A stretch of 64,000 nucleotides of DNA from Stenotrophomonas daejeonensis (GCF_001431505.1 NZ_LDJP01000006.1:1-64000), one strand, 5' to 3'; positions 10,387-19,499 are shown, numbered from the stretch's first letter. The notes: a model not told the origin generated them from the sequence alone. Numbers and translations: made by a program.

Positions 10387-10472
10387 GGCAAATATACAGC
10401 AGCGTGGTGGCCACGGCCGGCCACCGTTTCATCGGCGAAGATGGCTTGTTTCCATGCCCGCCATCGCGCCTG

Positions 10473-11312
10473 TCAGGTGCCGGCGGCCAGTTCGCGCCCA
10501 CGCTGCGCGGCGGCGGCCACGGCGCTGTCGACCAACGCGTGGAAACCACCGCCGGCCAGCGTTTCCAGCGCAGCCTGGGTGGTGCCATTGGGGGAAGTCA
10601 CGGCCTTGCGCAGCGCGCCGGGGTCCTGGCCGCTTTCGGCCAGCATGCGCGCCGCGCCGAGGACGGTCTGCACCACCAGTTGCCGCGCGGCATCGGCAGC
10701 CAGCCCCTGCGCAAGCGCGGCGTCCTCCATCGCCTCGGCCAATGCGAACACGTAGGCGGGGCCGCTGCCGGAAACCGCGGTGACCGCGTCCATCAGCGCC
10801 TCGTCGTCGATCCAGCGGGTCTGCCCGGCGCAGGCGAGGATGGCCTGCGCGGTCCCGCGTTCGGCGGCTTCCACGTCCGTGCCGGCATACAGGCCGGTCA
10901 TGCCGGCGCCCAGCAGCGCGGGGGTGTTGGGCATGGCCCGCACCAGCGCGGCCGACGGCCCCAGCCAGCGGCGCAGCGCGGCGGTGGTGACGCCGGCGGC
11001 GATGGAGACCACCAGCGCGCCCGGCGCCAGCCGCGGCACCAGTTCGGCGCAGACGGTGGCCATCACCTGCGGCTTGACCGCCAGCACCAGCGTGCGCGCG
11101 TCGAGCGCCGCGGTGGCGACGGATTCGGCCACGCGCACGCCATGTTCCTGCTGCAACGCCTGCCGTTGCGGTGCCTGCGGCTCCACCACCTCGATCGACG
11201 CGGCCGGCGTCCCCGCCGCGACCAGCCCGGCGATCAGGCTGCGCGCCATGTTGCCGCCGCCGATGAAGGCGATGCCGCCGGAAAGGGGAACGGTGTCGTG
11301 GGGTGCGGTCAT
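10473..11312 (-). CDS. proC: Pyrroline-5-carboxylate reductase
   Basis: A 279-residue enzyme for the last step of proline synthesis (pyrroline-5-carboxylate to proline using NAD(P)H). The Rossmann motif GGIAFIGGGNMARSLI opens the protein. The C-terminal signature AVSGSGPAYVFALAEAMEDAALAQGL and AVTSPNGTTQAALETL identify ProC. The ATG at 11312 directly precedes the Rossmann domain; the upstream frame is proline/glycine-rich and non-conserved. It is divergent from pilT, and the gap of 164 bases holds the pilT promoter. Confidence 0.95.
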   Translation of the reverse strand: MTAPHDTVPLSGGIAFIGGGNMARSLIAGLVAAGTPAASIEVVEPQAPQRQALQQEHGVRVAESVATAALDARTLVLAVKPQVMATVCAELVPRLAPGALVVSIAAGVTTAALRRWLGPSAALVRAMPNTPALLGAGMTGLYAGTDVEAAERGTAQAILACAGQTRWIDDEALMDAVTAVSGSGPAYVFALAEAMEDAALAQGLAADAARQLVVQTVLGAARMLAESGQDPGALRKAVTSPNGTTQAALETLAGGGFHALVDSAVAAAAQRGRELAAGT

Positions 11313-11401
11313 GGCGGCCTCGTCGCGGGTGGGGGAATCCCCCGAAGTGTACCCATCCGCGGGCCGGGGGCCGGTGCCGGAAACCGGTCCCCGCGGCGGC
11401 A

Positions 11402-11429
11402 TCGACCTGTTACGCGGGAGGGCTATACT
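11402..11429 (+). promoter_or_regulatory. Putative pilT promoter
   Basis: TCGACC (11402-11407), a 16-base spacer and TATACT (11424-11429) lie 48 bases before the pilT ATG in the proC-pilT divergent gap. The -35 is one base from TTGACC. Confidence 0.5.
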
Positions 11430-11476
11430 GCCGGCCGGGGAAACATCTTTCGCAAACCATTTGGGGATACGCGCAC

Positions 11477-12514
11477 ATGGATATCGCCGAACTTCTGGCG
11501 TTCTCGGTCAAGAACAAAGCGTCGGACCTGCACCTGTCCGCCGGCCTGCCGCCGATGATCCGCGTGGACGGCGACGTGCGCCGCATCAACATCCCGGCGC
11601 TGGACCACAAGCAAGTGCACGCGCTGGTCTACGACATCATGTCGGACAAGCAGCGTCGCGATTACGAGGAGTTCCTCGAAGTCGACTTCTCGTTCGAGAT
11701 CCCGTCGCTGGCGCGCTTCCGCGTCAACGCCTTCAACCAGAACCGCGGCGCCGGCGCGGTGTTCCGCACCATTCCCTCGGAAGTGCTGACGCTGGAGGAC
11801 CTGGCCTGCCCGCCGGTGTTCCGCCAGCTGATCGAGCAGCCGCAGGGCCTGATCCTGGTGACCGGCCCGACCGGCTCGGGCAAGTCGACCACGCTGGCGG
11901 CGATGATCGACCACATCAACAAGAACGACTACGGCCACATCCTCACCGTCGAGGACCCGATCGAATTCGTCCACACCTCGCAGAAGTGCCTGATCAACCA
12001 GCGCGAGGTGCACCGCGACACCCACGGCTTCAACGAGGCGCTGCGCTCGGCGCTGCGCGAGGACCCGGACATCATCCTGGTCGGCGAATTGCGCGACCTC
12101 GAGACCATCCGCCTGGCGCTGACCGCGGCGGAAACCGGCCACTTGGTGTTCGGCACCCTGCACACCAGCTCGGCGGCCAAGACCATCGACCGCATCATCG
12201 ACGTGTTCCCGGCCGGCGAAAAGCCGATGGTGCGCTCGATGCTGTCCGAATCGCTGCGCGCGGTGATCTCGCAGGCGCTGCTGAAGAAGGTCGGCGGCGG
12301 CCGCATCGCCTCGCACGAGATCATGGTGGCCACCCCGGCCATCCGCAACCTGATCCGCGAGGACAAGGTGGCGCAGATGTACTCGGCGATCCAGACCGGC
12401 CAGCAGGTGGGCATGCAGACCCTCGACCAGAATCTGCAGGACCTGGTCAAGCGCAGCCTGATCACCCGCAACCAGGCCAGGGAATACGCCAAGGACAAGC
12501 GCCTGTTCGAGTGA
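11477..12514 (+). CDS. pilT: Type IV pilus retraction ATPase PilT
   Basis: A 345-residue hexameric ATPase that depolymerises the pilus and powers twitching motility. Walker A GPTGSGKS is at 130-137. The Asp box (ILTVEDPIEF), Walker B (LREDPDIILVGELRD) and His box (TGHLVFGTLHT) follow in order. The PilT-specific AIRNLIRE helix near the C-terminus is intact, as needed for retraction. pilU lies 157 bases downstream on the same strand; that gap holds nothing I recognise. Confidence 0.97.
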   Translation: MDIAELLAFSVKNKASDLHLSAGLPPMIRVDGDVRRINIPALDHKQVHALVYDIMSDKQRRDYEEFLEVDFSFEIPSLARFRVNAFNQNRGAGAVFRTIPSEVLTLEDLACPPVFRQLIEQPQGLILVTGPTGSGKSTTLAAMIDHINKNDYGHILTVEDPIEFVHTSQKCLINQREVHRDTHGFNEALRSALREDPDIILVGELRDLETIRLALTAAETGHLVFGTLHTSSAAKTIDRIIDVFPAGEKPMVRSMLSESLRAVISQALLKKVGGGRIASHEIMVATPAIRNLIREDKVAQMYSAIQTGQQVGMQTLDQNLQDLVKRSLITRNQAREYAKDKRLFE

Positions 12515-12671
12515 TGCCGGGCCGGGGCCCTGAACGGGAACCGGCGACGGCAGTGGAGTGTTTCCTGTATTTCCCCAAGAACGGACGGGGATGGCCCGGG
12601 AAAGCGGGAACGGCATCGGCCCTGGCCGGCGTGGTTTCCCGATCCCCGGCTCCCGGTCCCGGAGAACGGTC

Positions 12672-13802
12672 ATGAGCACCATCGATTTCACCTCGTTCCT
12701 CAAGCTGATGGCGCACCAGAAGGCGTCGGACCTGTTCATCACCGCGGCCATGCCGCCGTCGATGAAGGTGAACGGCAAGATCAGCCCGATCACGCAGACG
12801 CCGCTGACTCCGCAGCAGAGCCGCGACATGGTGCTCAACGTGATGACGCCGGCGCAGCGCGAGGAGTTCGAGAAGACCCACGAATGCAACTTCGCCATCG
12901 GCCTGTCCGGCGTCGGCCGCTTCCGCGTCAGCTGCTTCTACCAGCGCAACCAGGTCGGCATGGTGCTGCGCCGGATCGAGACGCGCATCCCGACGGTGGA
13001 GGAACTGAGCCTGCCGCCGGTGATCAAGACGCTGGCGATGACCAAGCGCGGCATCATCCTGTTCGTCGGCGCCACCGGCACCGGCAAGTCGACCTCGCTG
13101 GCGGCGATGATCGGCTACCGCAACCAGAACTCGACCGGGCACATCATCACCATCGAGGACCCGATCGAGTTCGTGCACAAGCACGAAGGCTGCATCGTCA
13201 CCCAGCGCGAGGTCGGCATCGACACCGACAGCTGGGAAGCGGCGCTGAAGAACACCTTGCGGCAGGCGCCGGACGTGATCATGATCGGCGAGATCCGCAC
13301 CCGCGAGGGCATGGACCATGCCATCGCCTTCGCCGAGACCGGCCACTTGGTGCTGGCCACGCTGCATGCCAACAACGCCAACCAGGCGATGGACCGCATC
13401 ATCAACTTCTTCCCGGAAGACCGCCGCAACCAACTGCTGATGGACCTGTCGCTCAACCTCAAGGGCGTGGTCGCGCAGCAGCTGGTGCCCACGCCCGACG
13501 GCAAGGCGCGCCGCGTGGCGATGGAAATCCTGCTCGGCACGCCGCTGGTGCAGGACTACATCCGCGACGGCGAGATCCACAAGCTCAAGGAAGTGATGAA
13601 GGAATCCGTGCAGTTGGGCATGAAGACCTTCGACCAGAGTCTGTTCGAGCTGTACCAGGCCGGCGAGATCAGCTACGACGACGCGCTGCGCTATGCCGAC
13701 TCGCAGAACGAGGTGCGCCTGCGCATCAAGCTCTCGCAGGGCGGCGATGCCAAGACCCTGGCGCAGGGGCTGGACGGCGTGGAGATCGCAGGCGTGCGTT
13801 GA
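12672..13802 (+). CDS. pilU: PilT-dependent retraction ATPase PilU
   Basis: A 376-residue PilT paralogue. Walker A GATGTGKS is at 133-140; TIEDPIEFVH, PDVIMIGEIR and TGHLVLATLHANNANQ follow. The sequence is longer at the C-terminus than PilT, ending QGLDGVEIAGVR, and in the position of the PilT AIRNLIRE helix has VQDYIRDGEIHKLKEVM, typical of PilU. In relatives PilU adds force to PilT-driven retraction and cannot retract alone. A terminator hairpin follows directly. Confidence 0.95.
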   Translation: MSTIDFTSFLKLMAHQKASDLFITAAMPPSMKVNGKISPITQTPLTPQQSRDMVLNVMTPAQREEFEKTHECNFAIGLSGVGRFRVSCFYQRNQVGMVLRRIETRIPTVEELSLPPVIKTLAMTKRGIILFVGATGTGKSTSLAAMIGYRNQNSTGHIITIEDPIEFVHKHEGCIVTQREVGIDTDSWEAALKNTLRQAPDVIMIGEIRTREGMDHAIAFAETGHLVLATLHANNANQAMDRIINFFPEDRRNQLLMDLSLNLKGVVAQQLVPTPDGKARRVAMEILLGTPLVQDYIRDGEIHKLKEVMKESVQLGMKTFDQSLFELYQAGEISYDDALRYADSQNEVRLRIKLSQGGDAKTLAQGLDGVEIAGVR

Positions 13803-13825
13803 AGCCCGCACCTTGCTTGTGCATG

Positions 13826-13852
13826 CGAAGCCCGGCCAATGGCCGGGCTTCG
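13826..13852 (+). terminator. Hairpin terminator after pilU
   Basis: A perfect 12-bp stem, CGAAGCCCGGCC with GGCCGGGCTTCG, closes on AAT, 23 bases after the pilU stop. The T-run after it (TGTTT) is weak. Confidence 0.6.
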
Positions 13853-13889
13853 TGTTTCGGCATCCAACCGATGCAGGGGGTCTTGACCC

Positions 13890-13960
13890 GTAGGTGCGAG
13901 GCTTGCCCCGCACGGAGGCTTTTCCGGTGAAGCTTCGTGCGGGGCAAGCCCCGCACCTAC
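13890..13960. repeat. GTAG-type REP pair between pilU and tag
   Basis: Two 25-base arms (13890-13914 and 13936-13960) are inverted with one mismatch, each starting GTAGGTGCG and carrying the inner hairpin GGCTTGCC. The layout matches the dimeric REP/SMAG elements of Stenotrophomonas. The right arm's GTAG, read on the minus strand, supplies the TAG stop of tag. Confidence 0.85.
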
Positions 13961-14496
13961 GAGCCCCGCGCCCACGGCGGGTCGCGGGCGACGATGTCGG
14001 CCAGCACCGGGCAATCGGCGCGGTGCGCGCCGGGCAGGTAGCCCAGGCTCATCAGGAACTCGCCGGTGATCTCGCCGCCGGTGAAGCGGAAGGTCTGCTT
14101 GAACAGCTTCACCCAGCCGGCCTTGTCGCGCGGGTGGTGGGCGTCCAGCCATTGCGCGAAGCCGCCATGCGAATCGCGCAGGCCGCGGATCACGTTGGCG
14201 TTGTGGATGGCGGCCCGCACCTTCAGCCGGTTGCGGATGATGCCGGCGTCGGCCAGCAGGCGCGCGACGTCGGCCTCGCCGTAGGCGGCCACCGTGTCCA
14301 CGTCGAAGCCGTGGTAGGCGCGGCGGAAACCGTCGCGCTTGCGCAGGATGGTTTCCCAACTCAGGCCGGCCTGGTTGATCTCCAGCACCAGCCTCTCGAA
14401 CAGTTCCGGCTCGGCGCGTTGCGGGAAACCGTATTCACGGGCGTGGTAGTGCACATGGACCGGGTGGCCGGGGGCGAAGTCGCAGTAGGAACTCAT
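13957..14496 (-). CDS. tag: DNA-3-methyladenine glycosylase I
   Basis: A 179-residue base-excision repair enzyme that removes 3-methyladenine from alkylated DNA. The Tag zinc site is visible: Cys5 near the N-terminus and the His/Cys pair in GAHRADCPV at the C-terminus. The family core EINQAGLSWETILRKRDGFR carries the catalytic Glu/Trp region. The last codon before the stop abuts the REP, and the TAG is part of its GTAG. It stands alone, convergent with pilU. Confidence 0.93.
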   Translation of the reverse strand: MSSYCDFAPGHPVHVHYHAREYGFPQRAEPELFERLVLEINQAGLSWETILRKRDGFRRAYHGFDVDTVAAYGEADVARLLADAGIIRNRLKVRAAIHNANVIRGLRDSHGGFAQWLDAHHPRDKAGWVKLFKQTFRFTGGEITGEFLMSLGYLPGAHRADCPVLADIVARDPPWARGS

Positions 14497-14610
14497 GGGG
14501 GTGCCGGTGGTTGCATGCGACCGCCAGTATAGGCGCGGGCGTCCGTCGCTATACTCGCCGCAGGCATCATGCTGCATGCTGCCTCGTGCCCTTGCGGGAG
14601 CCGGACCCGG

Positions 14611-16014
14611 ATGCCAGACCAGCTTGTCGCCCGTTTTCTGCATGCCCCGCTGATGCTTGTGCGGTGGCTGCAGGCATGGTTGCGCGATGTTCCCGTCGAC
14701 GATCCGCTGGACCGGCGCAATGCGCCGATGTTGCAGGTGGTATCGCTGTTGCTGGCCACGCTGCCGCCCTTGGCGTGGCTGGCCCGCGCGCTGGTGCCGG
14801 ACGTGCCGTGGCGGCCCGGCGAGGTTGGCTCGATGCTGGTGGGCCTGTCGATCAGCGTATTGGCGGCGGTGAGTTTCCGGCTGGTGCGCAGGGGCCGCTT
14901 CGCGTGGGCCGCGCGTCTGCTGCTGGCCGGTTTTGCCACCTCGGTGGTCCTGGCCTACCTGACCACCGGCTTCACCGCCCAGCGCTTCGAACAGCCATTG
15001 CTGGCGGTATGGATGGTGATCGCCGCGCTGATCGTGGGGCGTGCGGCGCTGTGGTGGATGTTCTGCAGCATCCTGCTGGCTTTCACCTGCGGGATCATGG
15101 TCGATATCGGTGTGCAGGGGGCGGCACTTGCCTTTGCGAACGACGTGGTGGTCAGCGCGATGATCTTCCTGCTGGTGGCGGTCGTGCTCGATCGCAGTTC
15201 GGTGGCGCTGCGCGAGAGCCTGCGCGAGGCCCGCGAACATGGTGCCGCGCTGGGCGTGGCCAACGCGCGCCTGCATGCGGAGATGGCCGAGCGCGAGCGT
15301 ACCCACGCACAACTGATCCAGTCGCAGAAGACCGAGGCCATGGGCCGGTTGGCCAGCGGCGTGGCGCACGACTTCGGGAATCTTGTGGGAATCATCGGCG
15401 GCCACGTGCACCGGGGCCTGGGGACGGACGATGCGACGCGGATGAAGGCGGCCCTTGCCGGGGTGGAGTCGGCCGCGACCAGGGCGGCGATGTTGACCCG
15501 CCGGCTGATGGCGTTCTCCCGCGAGGAGGCCGAAGTCCGCGAATGGTTCGATCCGGGGCCGGCGCTCACCAACCTGGAGCCGATGTTGCGACAGTTGCTG
15601 GCACCGGCGGTGCGGATGCGGTTTTCCATCGCCACGCCGCTGCCGGAGATCCATTTCGACCGCACCCGTTTCGAACTGATGGTGCTCAACATCGCCGCCA
15701 ACGCCGACCATGCGATGCCGGGCGGTGGCGTGTTTTCCGTGACCGCCCGGGAAGACACCGGCGCTGGCCTGCTGCTGGCTTTCGGCGATGACGGCATGGG
15801 CATGGATGCAGCGGTGCTGGCGCGCATCTTCGAACCGTTCTTCACCACCAAGCCGCGCGGGCAAGGCACCGGGCTGGGGCTTTCGGTGGTGAGGGATCTG
15901 ATCGAGGCCGGTGGCGGCAGCATCCATGCCGAAAGCGAGCCGGGCCGCGGCAGCACCTTCTTGCTGCGCATCCCCGGGCGGGCACCGGCCACGCGGCACA
16001 GCGCCGCGGCGTGA
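14611..16014 (+). CDS. Membrane sensor histidine kinase, no adjacent response regulator
   Basis: 467 residues. About five or six hydrophobic segments occupy residues 40-205, followed by a coiled linker. The H-box is GRLASGVAHDFGNLVGIIGG with His253; N-box (IAANADHAMPGGG), G1 (GDDGMGMD), F-box (IFEPFFTTK) and G2 (GTGLGLSVV) complete the kinase. The HDFGN H-box fits kinases often linked to receiver domains, but none is fused or adjacent. ATG 14611 is preferred (GGGAG ten bases upstream); an ATG at 14569 would add an odd cysteine-rich leader. The ligand and partner are unknown. Confidence 0.88.
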   Translation: MPDQLVARFLHAPLMLVRWLQAWLRDVPVDDPLDRRNAPMLQVVSLLLATLPPLAWLARALVPDVPWRPGEVGSMLVGLSISVLAAVSFRLVRRGRFAWAARLLLAGFATSVVLAYLTTGFTAQRFEQPLLAVWMVIAALIVGRAALWWMFCSILLAFTCGIMVDIGVQGAALAFANDVVVSAMIFLLVAVVLDRSSVALRESLREAREHGAALGVANARLHAEMAERERTHAQLIQSQKTEAMGRLASGVAHDFGNLVGIIGGHVHRGLGTDDATRMKAALAGVESAATRAAMLTRRLMAFSREEAEVREWFDPGPALTNLEPMLRQLLAPAVRMRFSIATPLPEIHFDRTRFELMVLNIAANADHAMPGGGVFSVTAREDTGAGLLLAFGDDGMGMDAAVLARIFEPFFTTKPRGQGTGLGLSVVRDLIEAGGGSIHAESEPGRGSTFLLRIPGRAPATRHSAAA

Positions 16015-16059
16015 ATGCAGGGCGACCGGGCGGGGACCTCGTGCGGGTAGAATGCCGCC

Positions 16060-16626
16060 ATGTCCATGCGCTGCGACAACCTTGCCAACCACCTGCTGAT
16101 CGCGCTGCCGTCGCTGGCCGACCCGCATTTCGCGCGCGGCGTCGCGTTGATCTGCCAGCATGACGACAACGGCGCGATGGGCGTGGTGGTCAACCAGCCC
16201 TCCGAATACACGCTGGGCGAAGTGCTGGCGCAGATGGAAATCGATACCGACGACAGCCAGCTGACCGCGCTGCCGGTGCTCAGCGGTGGGCCGGTGCATC
16301 CCGAGCGCGGCTTCGTCATCCACGACGACGAGCGCGGCTGGGATTCGAGCCTGCAGGTGGGCCGGAGCCTGTACCTGACCACCTCGCGCGACATCCTCGA
16401 GGCGATGGCCCGCGGCGATGGCCCGCGTAATGCGCTGGTCGCGCTCGGCTGCGCCGGCTGGGGGGCGGGGCAGCTGGAGCAGGAGCTGGCCGAGGACAGC
16501 TGGCTGACCGTGCCGGCCGATGCCGCGGTGCTGTTCGACACCCCGCTGGAGCAGCGCTGGCAGCTGGCGGCATCGCGCATCGGCGTCGACCTGTTCCGCC
16601 TGGCCGGATACAGCGGCCATGCCTGA
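16060..16626 (+). CDS. YqgE/AlgH family protein
   Basis: A 188-residue UPF0301 protein. Signatures include [41 protein letters not shown] and [14 protein letters not shown]. The family is broadly conserved, has an alpha/beta fold and no settled biochemical activity; in Pseudomonas the homologue is AlgH. It overlaps the next gene, ruvX, by 8 bases, the usual arrangement in Gammaproteobacteria. Confidence 0.92.
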   Translation: MSMRCDNLANHLLIALPSLADPHFARGVALICQHDDNGAMGVVVNQPSEYTLGEVLAQMEIDTDDSQLTALPVLSGGPVHPERGFVIHDDERGWDSSLQVGRSLYLTTSRDILEAMARGDGPRNALVALGCAGWGAGQLEQELAEDSWLTVPADAAVLFDTPLEQRWQLAASRIGVDLFRLAGYSGHA

Positions 16627-17083
16627 GACACCGTTGTCCACCGACAGCACCGTGCTCGGCTTCGACGTCGGCTCGCGCCGCATCGGCGTGGCCATCGGCA
16701 GTGCTTTCGGCGTCGGCGCACGGGCGCTGGCGATGATCGACGTGCGTGCCGACGGCCCCGACTGGAACGCGCTGGACCGCCTGCACAAGGAGTGGCGGCC
16801 GCAGGGCCTGATCGTCGGCGACCCGCTCACGCTCGAAGGCGACGACCAGCCCAACCGCAGGCGCGCCCGCGCCTTCGCCCGCCAGCTGCGGCAGCGCTAC
16901 GGTGTGCCGGTGCTGCTGGTGGACGAACGTTCCAGCTCGGTGGAGGCCGCGCGCCGCTTCGCCGTCGAGCGCGCCGAAGGCCGCAAGCGCCGCCGCGATG
17001 CCGCCAGCCTCGACGCGGTGGCCGCCGCGGTCATCGTCGAACGCTGGCTGTCCGCCCCGCACGACGCCATTCCCGTCACCTGA
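16619..17083 (+). CDS. ruvX: Pre-16S rRNA nuclease YqgF/RuvX
   Basis: A 154-residue RNase H-like protein that trims the 5' end of 16S rRNA precursor. Motifs are [15 protein letters not shown] (first catalytic Asp), [37 protein letters not shown] (Glu) and [17 protein letters not shown] (third acid). The start lies within the yqgE end, so translation is coupled. pyrB follows after 14 bases, so yqgE-ruvX-pyrB are probably one transcript. Confidence 0.94.
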   Translation: MPETPLSTDSTVLGFDVGSRRIGVAIGSAFGVGARALAMIDVRADGPDWNALDRLHKEWRPQGLIVGDPLTLEGDDQPNRRRARAFARQLRQRYGVPVLLVDERSSSVEAARRFAVERAEGRKRRRDAASLDAVAAAVIVERWLSAPHDAIPVT

Positions 17084-17097
17084 CCGAAAGACCCGCC

Positions 17098-18054
17098 ATG
17101 ACCGCCACCGCCCCGCAACTCGATTCCGATGGACGCCTGCGCCACCTGCTGACCCTGGAAGGGCTGCCGCGCGAGCACCTGCTGCAGCTGCTGGACCGCG
17201 CCGGGCAGATCCGCGACGCGGCGGTAGGGCGGGTTGGCAACAAGCGCAACGTGCTGGCCGGCACCGCGGTGTGCACGCTGTTCTTCGAGCCCTCCACCCG
17301 CACCCGCAGCTCGTTCCAGCTGGCCGCGCAGCGGCTGGGCGCGGACGTGCTGAACTTCGACGCCTCCACCTCGTCCACGCGCAAGGGGGAAACCGCCACC
17401 GACACGCTGCGCAACCTCGAAGCGATGGGCGTGCGCGGCTTCGTCGTGCGCCATCCCGACGACGGCGCCGTGGCCGAACTGGCCGCCGCCGCGGGCGAGG
17501 GCACCGCGCTGGTCAATGCCGGCGACGGCCGCAGCGCGCACCCCACGCAGGGCCTGCTGGACATGCTGACGTTGCGCCAGGCCAAAGGCGCGGATTTCTC
17601 GAAGCTGAAGGTGCTGATCGTCGGCGACGTCAAGCACTCGCGCGTGGCCCGCACCGACCTGCATGCGCTGCGCACGCTGGGTACCGGCGAAATCCGCGTG
17701 TGCGGCCCGCAATCGCTGCTGCCGGATGATGACACCTTGAAGGGTTGTGTGGTCGGCAAGGATTTCGACGCCATGCTCGAAGGCGTGGACGCACTGATGA
17801 TGCTGCGCCTGCAGCGCGAGCGCATGGAGGAAGGGCTGGTGCCGTCGCTGGAGCAGTACCACGCGGACTATGGCTTGACCAATGCCCGCCTTGCCCGTGC
17901 CGGCAAGGACGCGGCGGTGCTGCACCCGGGGCCGATCAACCGCGGCGTGGAAGTCACCGACGAGGTGGCCGACGGCCCGCAATCGTGGGTGCTGCGCCAG
18001 GTCTGCAACGGCGTCGCCGTGCGCATGGCGGTGCTGGAGACGCTGCTGGGCTGA
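17098..18054 (+). CDS. pyrB: Aspartate carbamoyltransferase catalytic chain
   Basis: A 318-residue enzyme that joins carbamoyl phosphate and aspartate in pyrimidine synthesis. The carbamoyl-phosphate site FFEPSTRTRSSFQLA, the SSTRKGET loop, GRSAHPTQGLLDMLT and LHPGPINRGVEVTDEVAD are intact. No pyrI regulatory chain follows, so it is probably the unregulated or PyrC'-associated type, which I cannot settle from this window. It shares a transcript with yqgE and ruvX. Confidence 0.96.
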   Translation: MTATAPQLDSDGRLRHLLTLEGLPREHLLQLLDRAGQIRDAAVGRVGNKRNVLAGTAVCTLFFEPSTRTRSSFQLAAQRLGADVLNFDASTSSTRKGETATDTLRNLEAMGVRGFVVRHPDDGAVAELAAAAGEGTALVNAGDGRSAHPTQGLLDMLTLRQAKGADFSKLKVLIVGDVKHSRVARTDLHALRTLGTGEIRVCGPQSLLPDDDTLKGCVVGKDFDAMLEGVDALMMLRLQRERMEEGLVPSLEQYHADYGLTNARLARAGKDAAVLHPGPINRGVEVTDEVADGPQSWVLRQVCNGVAVRMAVLETLLG

Positions 18055-18067
18055 GGATGGCGGGGCA

Positions 18068-18087
18068 GTGCCGGCAATGGCCGGCAC
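18068..18087. terminator. Hairpin between convergent pyrB and esterase gene
   Basis: GTGCCGGC-AATG-GCCGGCAC is a perfect 8-bp stem between two convergent stop codons. The same GTGCCGGC core occurs in the REP pair at 21972-22044, so it may be a degenerate REP unit acting as a two-way terminator. Confidence 0.5.
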
Positions 18088-18102
18088 CGGCTCCCGCCCG
18101 GT

Positions 18103-18915
18103 TCAGCGTTCCTGCGCGAACAGCCATCGCCACAGCGCCGGATCGGCGTAGGTGGCATCCCATGCGTTGTGGTCGCCCTGCGGGTATTCGGTGTAGCGCG
18201 CGTCGCGGGCGTTCGCCGCCTGGAAGGCGTCGCGCAGGCGGCGGTCGTCGTCCGGCGGCACCGCCTCGTCCAGTGCGCCGTGGAAAATCCAGATCGGCAC
18301 GTCCTTCAGGCGCTGGGCCAGTGCGGCATACGGGTCGCTTTCCTGCGCCAGTGCTTCGACCATCAGGCCGGGGCGTTCGCTGCGCGGGGCGCGGATGCCG
18401 CCGCAGATCGGCACGATGGCGGCGAAGCGCGTCGGTTCGGCCAAGGCGATGTTCCAGCTGCCGTAGCCGCCCATCGACATGCCGGTCAGGTATTGGCGCG
18501 CAGGGTCGGCGGCGAACTCGGCGATTGCCGCGTCGAGCGCGGCCAGTGCCAGCCGGTTGTTGCGGTCGCTCCATTCTTCGCCCTCCGGTGCCTGCGGCAG
18601 CACCGCCAGCGCGGGGAAATCGGCGGCATGGGTGCGCAGGTAGGGGCCAAGCCCCGCCTCGGTCTGCTTGACGCCGTCGCGCCCGCGTTCGCCCGAGCCA
18701 TGCAGGAACAGCACCACCGGCAAGGGGCCGGACCTGCGCGCGGATGCGGCGGGGACGAACACCTGATAGGGCATGCGCGTGCCTTCCAGCTCGATGCTGC
18801 GGGCAACGAAGCGGCCTTGGCCGGCGTCGGGCAGCGAAGCACAGGCGGCCACGAGGGCCGGCAGGGCAAGCGCGAGGGCAAGGCGGGTGAGCGGGCGAAG
18901 CAACGGGAGTGCCAT
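18103..18915 (-). CDS. Lipoprotein alpha/beta-hydrolase (esterase/peptidase-like)
   Basis: 270 residues. A lipoprotein signal (RLALALALPALVAAC, lipid Cys25) sends it to the envelope. The mature part is an alpha/beta hydrolase: oxyanion segment LFLHGSGERG (70-79), nucleophile Ser147 in GMSMGGYG, Asp216 in GALDEAVP and His249 in GDHNAW. It resembles the LpqC/phospholipase-carboxylesterase group used for feruloyl or acyl esters and peptides; the substrate is not determined. It is convergent with pyrB and is a single-gene unit. Confidence 0.85.
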   Translation of the reverse strand: MALPLLRPLTRLALALALPALVAACASLPDAGQGRFVARSIELEGTRMPYQVFVPAASARRSGPLPVVLFLHGSGERGRDGVKQTEAGLGPYLRTHAADFPALAVLPQAPEGEEWSDRNNRLALAALDAAIAEFAADPARQYLTGMSMGGYGSWNIALAEPTRFAAIVPICGGIRAPRSERPGLMVEALAQESDPYAALAQRLKDVPIWIFHGALDEAVPPDDDRRLRDAFQAANARDARYTEYPQGDHNAWDATYADPALWRWLFAQER

Positions 18916-18982
18916 GACGGATTCCGGTTCGGGGCCACCGACATCCTAGCGGGCTGCCGCGGTACCGGCAGCCTGCATGGCA

Positions 18983-19249
18983 TCAATGCGGAGGCGGGGC
19001 GCTGGCCAATATCGCCAACTGCTCCTGCGCCTCGGCATTGCCGGCCGCGGCCGCCGCCTGCACCCGGGCGAGGTCCGGGTGCAACACCACCAGCAACGGG
19101 AATTCGCATTGCGGGCAGGCGTACTCGCTCTGCTCGTCGTGCAGTTCCATTTCCATCTGCCGGGAGTCGCCCTGCCAGTCGCAGGCGGGGCAGGCGTGGC
19201 GCTGGCCGCGCCAGCCGGGCTGGTAGTAGTCGGTGACGGTGGTGGTCAT
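18983..19249 (-). CDS. Small zinc-ribbon protein
   Basis: An 88-residue protein with two CxxC knuckles, Cys20-Cys23 (CPAC) and Cys45-Cys48 (CPQC), forming one zinc ribbon, and an Ala/Gln-rich helical tail. It has no signal peptide. Its ATG follows the stop of the upstream XRE gene by one base (TGACATG), so it is translated from the same message. Function unknown; zinc ribbons of this sort usually bind nucleic acid or protein partners. Confidence 0.75.
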   Translation of the reverse strand: MTTTVTDYYQPGWRGQRHACPACDWQGDSRQMEMELHDEQSEYACPQCEFPLLVVLHPDLARVQAAAAAGNAEAQEQLAILASAPPPH

Positions 19250-19250
19250 G

Positions 19251-19499
19251 TCAGGTCGCCGGAGCGTCATCGCGCAACAGATCGACGATATCCACTTCCA
19301 GCGCAGTGGCCAGCCGGTCCAATCCATCGATGCTGATGTTGGTCACGCAGCGCTCCAGTTGCGACACGTAGGTGCGGTGGAAGTCGGCCAGCTCCGCCAG
19401 TTGTTCCTGGCTCAGGCCGCGTTCGTTTCGCAAGGCCCTGATGTTGCGGGAAATGCGCTGCCGGGCGGTGCAGGCAGGCGGGGGCGCGGTCTTGACCAT
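19251..19499 (-). CDS. XRE-family transcriptional regulator
   Basis: An 82-residue protein consisting mostly of one Cro/C1-type helix-turn-helix (residues 14-70): RNIRALRNERGLSQEQLAEL, then FHRTYVSQLERCVTNISID and LDRLATALEVDIVDLL. It has no effector domain. It is divergent from the Ax21-like gene (147-base gap) and co-translated with a zinc-ribbon protein, so it may regulate itself or the divergent gene. Targets cannot be read from sequence. Confidence 0.85.
   Translation of the reverse strand: MVKTAPPPACTARQRISRNIRALRNERGLSQEQLAELADFHRTYVSQLERCVTNISIDGLDRLATALEVDIVDLLRDDAPAT

Noticed and set aside
13890-13960. CRISPR or insertion-sequence end
   Set aside because: Only two inverted arms, no direct repeats or spacers and no transposase; it fits a REP pair.
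13957-16854. A 965-codon minus-strand frame that includes tag at its end
   Set aside because: Only the last 179 codons (tag) are coding; the rest is antisense to the histidine kinase, yqgE and ruvX genes.
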